Under the pieces are notes generated by a model that worked only from the letters and a program-made list of their open reading frames with translations, was not told the origin of the DNA and ran no database searches. From Pseudomonadota bacterium (GTDB taxonomy: Bacteria > Pseudomonadota > Alphaproteobacteria > Sphingomonadales > Sphingomonadaceae): a DNA stretch of 6,697 bases. The stretch spans positions 1-6,697 of the forward strand of contig JAEZIO010000005.1 of NCBI GenBank assembly GCA_023436615.1. The letters are read 5' to 3'. Positions 1 through 5,599 of this stretch are shown piece by piece (within the stretch, counting starts at the first letter, position 1; every line of letters begins with the position of its first letter). A program made the position numbers and the translations under genes.

Positions 1-53
1 CATGATTAAGCGCAATTCATGAAGAGTCGATGCACTTCCGTTAGGATGGCCGG

Positions 54-407
54 ATGATCCGCGCCGCCCTCGCACTCGCCTTGCTCGCGCCCGCCGCGGC
101 CGGCTGCACGTCGATGGCGCCGATCCACGCGCTCCCCCAGGCGATCCCCCAGGGCAAATGGGCCTGGTGCATGCTTCCCGGCGGCGAGATCACCAGCTGG
201 ACGTCGGGCGGCGGGCCCGGCAGCGCCGGCGCCACCTGCGCTCCTCCCGCGCGCTTCGTCATCGTCCGCGTCTGCGGCGACGGCGAGGTGCCGCCCGACG
301 AAAGCCTCGTCGTCCGCGCGGCGCGCGTGCGGCTGTCGCGCGACAATTCGCTCGTGGGTGACAGCTTCGGCGGCCGGCCGTTTTGCGCTCCGACGCCCCC
401 AAGCTGA
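54..407 (+). CDS. small putative secreted or lipid-anchored protein, function unknown
   Basis: The 117-residue product begins with a typical export signal: R3, then a run of Ala/Leu to about residue 13, then a small-residue stretch ending A15-A16-G17-C18. That resembles a lipoprotein cleavage site, but the -3 position is Ala instead of the usual Leu, so cleavage by ordinary signal peptidase is also possible. The mature part is rich in Gly, Pro and Ser and has four further cysteines (C39, C62, C74, C111), which could form disulfides in the periplasm. The ATG at 54 has an AGGA-type ribosome binding site just upstream (about 43-46). Third codon positions are almost all G or C, as expected of the host background. 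I recognise no domain and assign no function. A long open frame on the opposite strand here is a GC-rich shadow. Confidence 0.6.
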   Translation: MIRAALALALLAPAAAGCTSMAPIHALPQAIPQGKWAWCMLPGGEITSWTSGGGPGSAGATCAPPARFVIVRVCGDGEVPPDESLVVRAARVRLSRDNSLVGDSFGGRPFCAPTPPS

Positions 408-415
408 AGCTTGGG
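398..415. repeat. 7-bp hairpin spanning the stop codon of the putative lipoprotein gene
   Basis: Positions 398-404 (CCCAAGC) pair perfectly with 409-415 (GCTTGGG) around a TGAA loop that contains the TGA stop (405-407). No T-run follows on either side, so it is not a classical intrinsic terminator, although it could stabilise the 3' end of the mRNA. Confidence 0.4.
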
Positions 416-618
416 AGCACCGAGAATAGCGCACAGGCGCGAAGCGCCACGTAAGCTATTCGAGAGATGCGTGGCCAGATCGGCCGACGACCGCCGCAGG
501 CGTGTCGATCGACGTCACGAATTTACTTCGTGACGTCCGGCCAGCCTCACTCGCGTGACGGCTCTGTAGGACTTTCCCCCTCGCACATTTTCCTACTCCG
601 CTTTTTTCTGCGTCAAAC
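408..618. other. intergenic stretch without a convincing gene
   Basis: No frame here has a credible coding pattern; the open frames that cross it on the minus strand are antisense shadows. It contains one perfect 11-bp hairpin (511-537), listed separately. It also has a looser inverted pair, GTAGGA near 567-572 and TCCTAC near 591-596, just before the next gene, followed by a T-rich run (601-607). This last part probably carries the promoter and leader of the downstream gene, but I cannot pick out a convincing -35/-10 pair. Confidence 0.5.
511..537. repeat. perfect 11-bp inverted repeat with 5-nt loop
   Basis: GACGTCACGAA (511-521) is followed by the loop TTTAC (522-526) and the exact reverse complement TTCGTGACGTC (527-537). 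An 11-bp perfect arm is unlikely by chance in a 200-base gap. No T-run follows, so a simple intrinsic terminator is not supported. It could be a dispersed extragenic palindrome, a protein-binding site, or the core of a small structured RNA. Confidence 0.6.
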
Positions 619-624
619 TTGCCG

Positions 625-1411
625 ATGAGCGATTCATCAGCACCGCCCCAGCGAATTCCCCTCCCAGTCATCTGCGACAAGTGCCGCGCCGCCGGAATGG
701 CCGGCGACGAGGCCTTCGCCGCGATCCCCCGACCTCCTCGATTTCGAGCCGGTCCCGCGCCGCCCGCACGCCAACGGCTGGACCCCGGAGCATCAGCGCG
801 CCTTCATCGCCGCGCTCGCGATCACCGGCTCGGCGCGCCAGGCCGCCCGCCACGTCGGGCGCGCGACCTTCGGGGCCGAGCAGCTTCGCCTGGCCAAGGG
901 CGGCAAGAGCTTCGCCGCCGCCTGGGATTCGGCGCTCGATCTCGCCCGCGACCGCGAGCTCAACCGGCTTCACGACAACCTCGGCGAACTTCATTCGAGG
1001 ACGGAAGCCGAGCAGGCCCAGGCGAAGGCGGAAGGCCGCCTCGTCCCGGGCGACAGCGACTATGACGAAGGCGAGAGCTCATTCGAGCAAGAGGTCGAAG
1101 GCGCCCGCGAGCGGATTTGGGAACGCCTTCAGAAGATGCGGCGCGCGATGCTCTGCGAGGAGGTCATCCCCTTTCCCGAGAAGAGGGCGGCCTGGGTGAC
1201 GCTGCACGGCGAGGAGGAGGTCAAGGCGGTGGAGGCCGAGATGGGTCTCACTTCGTCATCACCGATTACGATCGGGGACCCAGCTTCTTCCGTCACTCGT
1301 CAGGACGAGCCGGGGCCGAGGGCTGAAGCGCGCAGCCAGTCCGGGGGACTGGCGAGCACTGCAAGCGAACACTCGCGGCCTGACAAAGGCCCGCGGGTTC
1401 GGAGGGTTTAG
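625..1411 (+). pseudogene. frameshifted CxxC / helix-turn-helix-like hypothetical protein of sphingomonad type
   Basis: Translation from the ATG at 625 gives a start with a CDKC pair (residues about 19-22) and then loses sense at about codon 34. The sensible continuation lies in the next frame from about 731: a DLLDFEPVP segment, then a GWTPEHQRAFI stretch and an Ala-rich helix-turn-helix-like region (nt about 779-900), followed by a charged helical region and a Glu-rich end. The two parts join cleanly if one C is removed from the C5 run at 726-730. The downstream frame has no in-frame start upstream of that point and the upstream frame stops at 1063-1065, so the gene is broken as read. The helix-turn-helix part suggests DNA binding, but I cannot name a target. 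Heavy G/C at third positions marks it as host-type DNA. A sequencing slip in the homopolymer is a real alternative to true decay. The 3' end after about 1245 is uncertain. Confidence 0.6.
1335..1353. repeat. 8-bp GC-rich hairpin, possible dispersed extragenic repeat
   Basis: GCCAGTCC (1335-1342) and GGACTGGC (1346-1353) are perfect reverse complements around a GGG loop. It lies in the doubtful 3' tail of the frameshifted gene. The surrounding bases (about 1275-1400) read poorly as protein and look more like intergenic repeat sequence. Whether it recurs elsewhere in the genome cannot be seen here. Confidence 0.4.
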
Positions 1412-1424
1412 GTCGGCGCGGCGC

Positions 1425-1441
1425 AATGCGTCTGAATGCGT
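1425..1441 (+). repeat. short direct repeat AATGCGT upstream of vsr
   Basis: AATGCGT occurs at 1425-1431 and again at 1435-1441, a spacing of 10 bp or one helical turn, ending 12 bases before the vsr start codon. Two copies on one face of the helix could be a regulator site, or mark the edge of the inserted block. With arms of only seven bases, chance is also possible. Confidence 0.25.
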
Positions 1442-1453
1442 TAAGCCGTCGGA

Positions 1454-1870
1454 ATGCCGGATCGTCTTACACCTGCAGAGCGCAGCGCTCACATGCGGCG
1501 CATAAAGAAGCGCGATACGTTGCCAGAGCTGATTGTGCGCCGTGTCGCGCATTCACTCGGATATCGCTTTCGCCTTCATCGAAGCGATCTACCGGGCACC
1601 CCCGATGTCGTCTTTCCGGGATTGCGCAAGGCCATCTTCGTGCACGGCTGCTTCTGGCACCAGCACGCGGGATGTCGTCTCGCCCGGCAGCCCAAGTCTC
1701 GTCTCGACTACTGGATGCCCAAGCTTGCTCGAAATTCGAGACGGGACCTCGATGCCCTGGAAAAGCTAAACTCTCTTGGTTGGGTTTGCCTAGTTATCTG
1801 GGAATGCGAGACAGCGAATGCCGATCAGCTCCGCATCACCCTAGCACGCTTCCTGAGTTCGCCCGTGTAA
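1454..1870 (+). CDS. vsr: very short patch repair endonuclease Vsr
   Basis: Vsr nicks DNA 5' of the T in T:G mismatches produced when 5-methylcytosine deaminates, starting short-patch repair back to C:G. The 138-residue product aligns almost position for position with the known E. coli enzyme. E25 lies in the TLPE segment and D51 in the PGTPD segment (the catalytic acid). The zinc and active-site block is H64-G-C66-F-W-H69-Q-H71-x-x-C74, the W87/N94/RD98 helix follows, and C118 sits in the WECE motif. All expected catalytic and zinc-binding residues are present, so it should be active. The start at 1454 is fixed because the frame is closed by stops at 1433-1435 and 1442-1444; the ribosome binding site is weak. 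It begins the lower-GC block, and such genes normally accompany a C5-cytosine methyltransferase, which is present here on the opposite strand at 3925-5130. Confidence 0.95.
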   Translation: MPDRLTPAERSAHMRRIKKRDTLPELIVRRVAHSLGYRFRLHRSDLPGTPDVVFPGLRKAIFVHGCFWHQHAGCRLARQPKSRLDYWMPKLARNSRRDLDALEKLNSLGWVCLVIWECETANADQLRITLARFLSSPV

Positions 1871-1937
1871 TCAATGTTGGCAGGTGTTCAGCTTCCAGCG
1901 AAAGCAGCTAAGAGAGCTGATCTAACGGGAATTAGCC

Positions 1938-3044
1938 ATGGCGATTGCACGTAAGATTGAAGCGCTTCCGATTGACGAACTCTTTCTGGATCCGCTGAAT
2001 CCTCGCCTCGGACGCTCGAACACGGGCCCCGAGCTGCGCCAGTCGCAAATCATGAAACTCATGAAGGGCTGGACGCTCGACGAATTGGCCACGTCATTTC
2101 TAGAAAGTGGCTATTGGCCTCACGAAGCTCTGATCATCGTCAAAGAAAAGCTTTACGGAAAAGAGCAGTGGGTAGTCGTCGAGGGGAACCGGCGCCTTGC
2201 GACCCTGAAATATCTATACGACGCAGCCAAGGGCAAGCCGGCCGAGTCTCGCTGGCAAGAGTTCGCGGAGGACCTTGATCCAAACGACGAGCTTTTCACT
2301 GAGATACCCGTCATTAAGGCTGACGAGCGGAAGGACGTCGAGAATTTCCTGGGGTTTCGTCACGTCACCGGCATCAAAGAGTGGAAACCAGCCGAAAAGG
2401 CACAGTTCATTTCGCACCTCATTGAAGACCGTAAGATGTCATACGAGGAAGTCCGCAAGCGCATCGGAAGCAGGACTCCGACTGTTCGACAGAGCTACAT
2501 CTCCTACAAATTGCTACTTCAAATGGAGGGCGAAGAAGAGATTTCGCTCGAGGCAGTGGAAAAGAAGTTCAGCGTGCTTTTCCTGTCGCTTCGGACTGAG
2601 GGCGTAAGAACATATTTAAACATCGACATCCAGGCTGAGCCCGAGAAAGCTCGCAGGCCGGTTCCACAAAATCACCTGACGAATTTGCGAAATTTCGCGC
2701 TTTGGCTTTTCGGCGATGAGAAGCGCCTCCCTATCGTGCGCGAATCCCGTCAAGTGGATGATTTTGGTCGCATTTTGGAAAGCCGCAAGGCAGTCGACTA
2801 TCTCGAAAGATCGGAGCGGCCGAGCTTTGAGATCGCTTGGCAAATGGCCGGAGGTGACGAACCTGAAGTTGTTCGGTTAGTTGAAGAAGCTGCGGACAAT
2901 ATTTCCGTCGCTTTAAGCCGGGCGCATCGGTACGTGAAATCTAAGAAGCTCGACACAGCGGTCGAGCGCCTTGCGACCGACTTTGCGCAACTCCTCACTC
3001 TCTTTCCCCGAAGTAAGGCGCTGATCTGTGACGAGGACGAGTAA
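1938..3044 (+). CDS. ParB/Srx-fold N-terminal domain protein, restriction-associated, not a partition protein
   Basis: The 368-residue product has a ParB-like N-terminal half. There is an LDPLNPR segment (residues 18-23) after a short beta strand, then the signature VVVEGNRRLATLKYL (79-93) that matches the GxRR nucleotide-binding/box motif of the fold. A FRHVTGIKEWKPAEKA stretch (140-155) corresponds to the next conserved ParB box, and a probable helix-turn-helix follows (about 165-195). The C-terminal half (about 200-368) is helical and charged and I do not recognise it. No ParA lies nearby, so chromosome or plasmid partition is unlikely. In this setting the domain more plausibly binds or cleaves DNA, or senses a nucleotide, for the adjacent nuclease. 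Its stop codon overlaps the ATG of that nuclease (TAATG at 3042-3046), which implies translational coupling and a joint function. The role in restriction is inferred from context. Confidence 0.75.
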   Translation: MAIARKIEALPIDELFLDPLNPRLGRSNTGPELRQSQIMKLMKGWTLDELATSFLESGYWPHEALIIVKEKLYGKEQWVVVEGNRRLATLKYLYDAAKGKPAESRWQEFAEDLDPNDELFTEIPVIKADERKDVENFLGFRHVTGIKEWKPAEKAQFISHLIEDRKMSYEEVRKRIGSRTPTVRQSYISYKLLLQMEGEEEISLEAVEKKFSVLFLSLRTEGVRTYLNIDIQAEPEKARRPVPQNHLTNLRNFALWLFGDEKRLPIVRESRQVDDFGRILESRKAVDYLERSERPSFEIAWQMAGGDEPEVVRLVEEAADNISVALSRAHRYVKSKKLDTAVERLATDFAQLLTLFPRSKALICDEDE

Positions 3045-3655
3045 TGTTCGCGTTGCCGGAAAAAATGTTCGTTTCGAAGACGAAGCACAATTGTGATTTG
3101 CAAATCTTTTGCGATTGGATCGAGATCAACGCTCTTTTCCTCGGGCAAGAGGTCAGTGGCTCCGATTTGGTCGATATCTTGATCGAGAACCATATTTATA
3201 GCGATCAGGATTTTGCGTGGGAGTTTGTCAACAACGCGTTTTCGACACTGGATGTGCGCCGGCAACTCCTAGGCCACGGTTATCCTTTAGTGCCCTTCGA
3301 GGATGGCTATGAGGGCGTTGGTGAATGGGAGGATTTTGCACCTTACGCGTTTTGTTTGATGCTTTCCCTTGCGCGGTCGCACCCCGGATGGATTCGAGGC
3401 AACTTTACGGCTGACTACACGGAGCAGGGCGAACTCTTTGAGGATTTGACAGCTGAGGCACTGCGTCGTGTTTTGCCTGGCTGGCAGGTGCGGTCAACAG
3501 GATGGAGCAAAGCGCGCGTCAGTCATTTGAAGACCATTGTTGAGGAGATCTGCACACTCCTCAACGAAGCGGCTGGAGATGTATATCGCTGGACAAGGGT
3601 GAGCGAAGGAGGCCGGTCTCGATCTCATTTCGTACAGGCAATTCGCAGACAATAA
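3044..3655 (+). CDS. PD-(D/E)XK-like nuclease, 5' part of a frameshifted gene
   Basis: This frame codes for 203 residues and ends early at the TAA at 3653-3655. The first 120 residues form an acidic, aromatic-rich domain that I do not recognise. From Q128 to L144 (GELFEDLTAEALRRVL) it has the first helix typical of PD-(D/E)XK nucleases, with E133 as the probable helix-1 acid, followed by a GW-x-V-R strand. Sense is lost near residue 186: the rest of the nuclease core, from AGLD onward, lies in the next frame (3603-3980). Removing one G near 3608-3609 would join the two parts into a protein of about 311 residues. The ATG at 3044 overlaps the preceding stop and has GAGG seven bases upstream, so the start is firm. 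I infer a restriction-type nuclease acting with the ParB-like partner. As read, the product is truncated and lacks the catalytic D and Q/K segment. Confidence 0.65.
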   Translation: MFALPEKMFVSKTKHNCDLQIFCDWIEINALFLGQEVSGSDLVDILIENHIYSDQDFAWEFVNNAFSTLDVRRQLLGHGYPLVPFEDGYEGVGEWEDFAPYAFCLMLSLARSHPGWIRGNFTADYTEQGELFEDLTAEALRRVLPGWQVRSTGWSKARVSHLKTIVEEICTLLNEAAGDVYRWTRVSEGGRSRSHFVQAIRRQ

Positions 3656-3980
3656 TGTCGGTGTCCCAGTTTACTTGTGGCAGTGCGCCAGCGGAACAGA
3701 TTGGCAACGGAAGAGAAAGACACCCGACACAAAAACGTGGTCAAAAATCATCACATGGGCGGTCAACCCACGACGAGCGATGGCGATGCCCTTTGCTGTG
3801 ACAGACACTGAGGTCCGTCAAAGCAGCGTCGTCGTGGCCGGCCTTCTCCTTGACCGTCACCGGCTCCTCGAACCGGGGATATCCGATCAGGACTGGGTTT
3901 CGCCTGCTCTTCGAGAGCGGTTAATTAACTGGCTGTGGCCCCGGGTTGCTGTGCTGCCGCAGTATGAAACTCCGGCATGA
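3603..3980 (+). pseudogene. PD-(D/E)XK-like nuclease, catalytic 3' part out of frame
   Basis: This frame is open from 3603 (a TGA at 3600-3602 closes it upstream) to the TGA at 3978-3980 and has no good start codon of its own. It reads EAGLDLISYRQF (D at 3621-3623), then VPVYLWQCASGTDW (Q at 3681-3683) and a Lys-rich stretch. That matches the D...(D/E)XK layout of restriction nucleases, with Gln replacing the usual acid (Q-C-A instead of E-x-K). I remember GQCA-x-G-x-x-W motifs from uncharacterised restriction-associated proteins, but cannot verify the family here. A hydrophobic strand, VVVAGLLLDRHRL, and a Trp-rich end (NWLWPRV) follow. It belongs to the gene beginning at 3044. The last 56 bases overlap the methyltransferase gene on the other strand. 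Decay and a sequencing error fit equally well. Confidence 0.6.
3925..3980. other. 56-bp tail-to-tail overlap of convergent genes
   Basis: The methyltransferase stop (TAA, complement of 3925-3927) lies inside the last 56 bases of the nuclease 3' frame (stop 3978-3980). No terminator hairpin with a T-run is visible between the two units, so their transcripts probably overlap as antisense RNAs. Confidence 0.65.
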
Positions 3981-5130
3981 GGTCGACGGATACTGCTCGT
4001 TGGCGGGGACTCGGGCCTTTCCCGGTTCCAGGATGACTCGGACGGCTAGCAACAAGTGGGATGTATTTCGGCGGAATTTTCTGAAGCCGCGCCGGTGGCG
4101 GAACAGAGTCGGCGCGCGAGATCGCGTGAGCTGACGGCCCATCCGCTTGATGTCCAAGATGCAGCGCCAAAGCGCGCGCGAGTATTTCACTCATCAATGG
4201 CGGGACCGCATTTCCGATCTGTCGCCGTCGAGAGACACGATTGCCGGTGATCCGATAACTGGTTGGGAACGTTTGGAGGGCAGCCAGCTCCCTTGTAGAG
4301 AGATGACGATTGGTCCAATGAAATGGCCCTGCGTCTTGCGCCGGGGTCGCGACAATTGTGGGCGCTGGTTCAGCTTTGCTCAGCTTCTGCAAAAATGACC
4401 AATATCGAGTTCGCCAGCCGAACAATTCAACTCCGCCGCCCCTCGCCGTATGCCAAAGATAGTTCTGACCCTCCGGGATTGTCGGGATGAGCTCGGCCCA
4501 TTTGCCTTTTGGCTGAACATCTTCCGTTCTCGGCCGCTTGAAGTTCCTAAGGGCGTCCCAAGCGGTCACGTGTGCGTCGGCGTGCGTAGGCTCTGGAAAG
4601 GTGAATTGGCCATCGATGGAGCCCACCCCGAAAAACCGTTCCCGCTTCTGTGGCACCCCAAAGTCTGCGCAATTCAGCACGCGCCAATTAAACTGGTAGT
4701 CGAGACCCTGGACCCGAAGCCGATCGAGTGCATCTTCCACGAAATCAACACCGCCAGCTGTAACGAATCCGGGGACGTTCTCGATGAGGAAACAGCTCGG
4801 TTGAAGCTTCGCAACCGCGGCCATGAATGTGCTGACACAGCCCGCTCGCTTATCTGCCAGTCCCTGTGCGGACGTGCTGCTCCAATAGGCGCTCTTTGAA
4901 AACGGCTGGCATGGGGGTCCGCCAAATAGCACTTGAGGCCGAAGCGCTTTAACCTGATCTCTTACGAGCCATTCCTCGACACTATCTTGCACAACGTCTC
5001 GAAAGCCATTGGCCCGAAGCGTTTCGCAGCAATCAGAATCCTGTTCAACCGAAGCAACTATCGAAAACCCGGCGGCGCGAAATCCAAGATCGAGGCCGCC
5101 CGCGCCGCTAAATAGACTCACTCCCTTCAC
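3925..5130 (-). CDS. C5-cytosine-specific DNA methyltransferase (Dcm/type II family)
   Basis: The enzyme transfers a methyl group from S-adenosylmethionine to C5 of cytosine in a specific DNA sequence. The 401-residue product has the C5-methyltransferase motifs in order. Motif I is LFSGAGGLDLGF (6-17, SAM binding), and motif IV is GGPPCQPF with catalytic C74. Motif VI is ENVPGF (117-122), motif VIII is QKRERFF (161-167), a target-recognition region spans about 185-275, motif IX is RELAALQTFP (280-289) and motif X is QIGNAVPP (304-311). All key residues are present. About 80 residues beyond motif X form a Pro/Ala/Ser-rich, probably disordered tail. The start is GTG at 5130, supported by TTGAGG eight bases upstream; a second GTG nine bases inside lacks one. 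It lies 10 bases behind the HTH gene, so the two are cotranscribed. Vsr in the same block supports a real m5C product. The recognition sequence cannot be read from the protein. Confidence 0.95.
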   Translation of the reverse strand: MKGVSLFSGAGGLDLGFRAAGFSIVASVEQDSDCCETLRANGFRDVVQDSVEEWLVRDQVKALRPQVLFGGPPCQPFSKSAYWSSTSAQGLADKRAGCVSTFMAAVAKLQPSCFLIENVPGFVTAGGVDFVEDALDRLRVQGLDYQFNWRVLNCADFGVPQKRERFFGVGSIDGQFTFPEPTHADAHVTAWDALRNFKRPRTEDVQPKGKWAELIPTIPEGQNYLWHTARGGGVELFGWRTRYWSFLQKLSKAEPAPTIVATPAQDAGPFHWTNRHLSTRELAALQTFPTSYRITGNRVSRRRQIGNAVPPLMSEILARALALHLGHQADGPSAHAISRADSVPPPARLQKIPPKYIPLVASRPSHPGTGKGPSPRQRAVSVDLMPEFHTAAAQQPGATAS

Positions 5131-5133
5131 GTG

Positions 5134-5143
5134 AGGAACCTCA
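5134..5143 (-). promoter_or_regulatory. ribosome binding site that sets the methyltransferase GTG start
   Basis: On the minus strand, TTGAGG lies eight bases before the GTG at 5130 and overlaps the TGA stop of the HTH gene (complement of 5141-5143). Ribosomes finishing the HTH gene would therefore sit on the methyltransferase start, suggesting coupled translation. Confidence 0.55.
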
Positions 5144-5446
5144 AGCGGCGCTCCGAGCTCGGGAGGCGAGCCAGCGGTTGCGGCGATAGATCACAGCAGG
5201 AACAGATATGTCGAAGAAGTTCGAAATCTGGGTGTTAGTGGCTCCCTCCGCCAGCATCTTGTGAATCTTGACGACGCCGGCTTCGGTAAGATTGCCGCGT
5301 TCGTCCTTATAGCCCGGCGCTCGCGGGCCACTTGCCTTCATGCCCTCCACGATACGCCAGAGCTTGTCCTTATGCTTGTCGGCCTCCGCTAGCGCGTCGG
5401 ACAGTAGTTCAAGTTCGGTGACGAGTTTCTCTAGGTCGTCTGGCAT
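5141..5446 (-). CDS. small helix-turn-helix protein, candidate controller of the methyltransferase
   Basis: The 101-residue product has two parts. Residues 1-35 form an acidic, heptad-like helix (LEKLVTELELLSDALAEA), probably a dimerising coiled coil. After a Gly/Pro linker (about 40-52), residues 54-93 read as a helix-turn-helix of the resolvase or sigma-like kind: LTEAGVVKIHKMLAEG, then ATNTQISNFFDIS, then VPAVIYRRNRWL. The start at 5446 has a strong GGAGG seven bases upstream. It precedes the methyltransferase by 10 bases on the same strand, the place of a controller (C) protein in many restriction-modification operons. It does not look like the classical XRE-type C protein, and I infer the regulatory role from fold and position only. 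A coiled coil plus a homing-type HTH could instead be a DNA-targeting accessory subunit. Confidence 0.7.
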   Translation of the reverse strand: MPDDLEKLVTELELLSDALAEADKHKDKLWRIVEGMKASGPRAPGYKDERGNLTEAGVVKIHKMLAEGATNTQISNFFDISVPAVIYRRNRWLASRARSAA

Positions 5447-5453
5447 GCAAGAG

Positions 5454-5500
5454 CCTCCATCCGACCAAGATAAATAAATCTGTTTGAAAAAAGAATCAAA
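5454..5500 (-). promoter_or_regulatory. possible promoter and operator of the HTH-methyltransferase operon
   Basis: The 5461-5515 stretch is strikingly AT-rich for this genome. On the minus strand TTGATT (5499-5494) and TATTTA (5476-5471) are 17 bases apart and could be the -35 and -10 elements. A start near 5464 would leave a short leader holding the GGAGG (5458-5454). An inverted repeat, TTTGA-N8-TCAAA (5500-5483), overlaps the -35 and could be an operator for the HTH protein. The -10 match is poor, so the call is tentative. Confidence 0.35.
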
Positions 5501-5599
5501 TAATTTTTTTCTCGATAGACTAGGCCCGTTTCTGCTTGCGCCTCACAGCTGCGCTCGAACGGTGCTGTCCATGCTCGGTCTTCCCTTCGCGATGACGCT

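Noticed and set aside
6..434. Long minus-strand open frame of 142 codons over the putative lipoprotein gene
   Set aside because: Arg/Ala-rich translation typical of the antisense of GC-rich coding DNA; the plus-strand frame has a proper signal sequence and start site.
668..1199. Alternative open frames on both strands inside the frameshifted HTH-like gene
   Set aside because: Low-complexity Arg/Pro/Ser or Arg/Gly translations without domain features; they are shadows of the frame running from about 731.
1426..1911. A 161-codon plus-strand frame overlapping vsr
   Set aside because: It runs in another frame across the whole of vsr, whose motifs are unmistakable; the overlapping translation has no recognisable features.
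1938..3044. Plasmid or chromosome partition gene parB
   Set aside because: Only the N-terminal fold matches; there is no ParA partner or centromere-like repeat array, and the context is DNA modification.
4450..4899. A 149-codon plus-strand open frame inside the methyltransferase gene
   Set aside because: It lies antisense to methyltransferase motifs IV-VIII and its translation shows no family resemblance.
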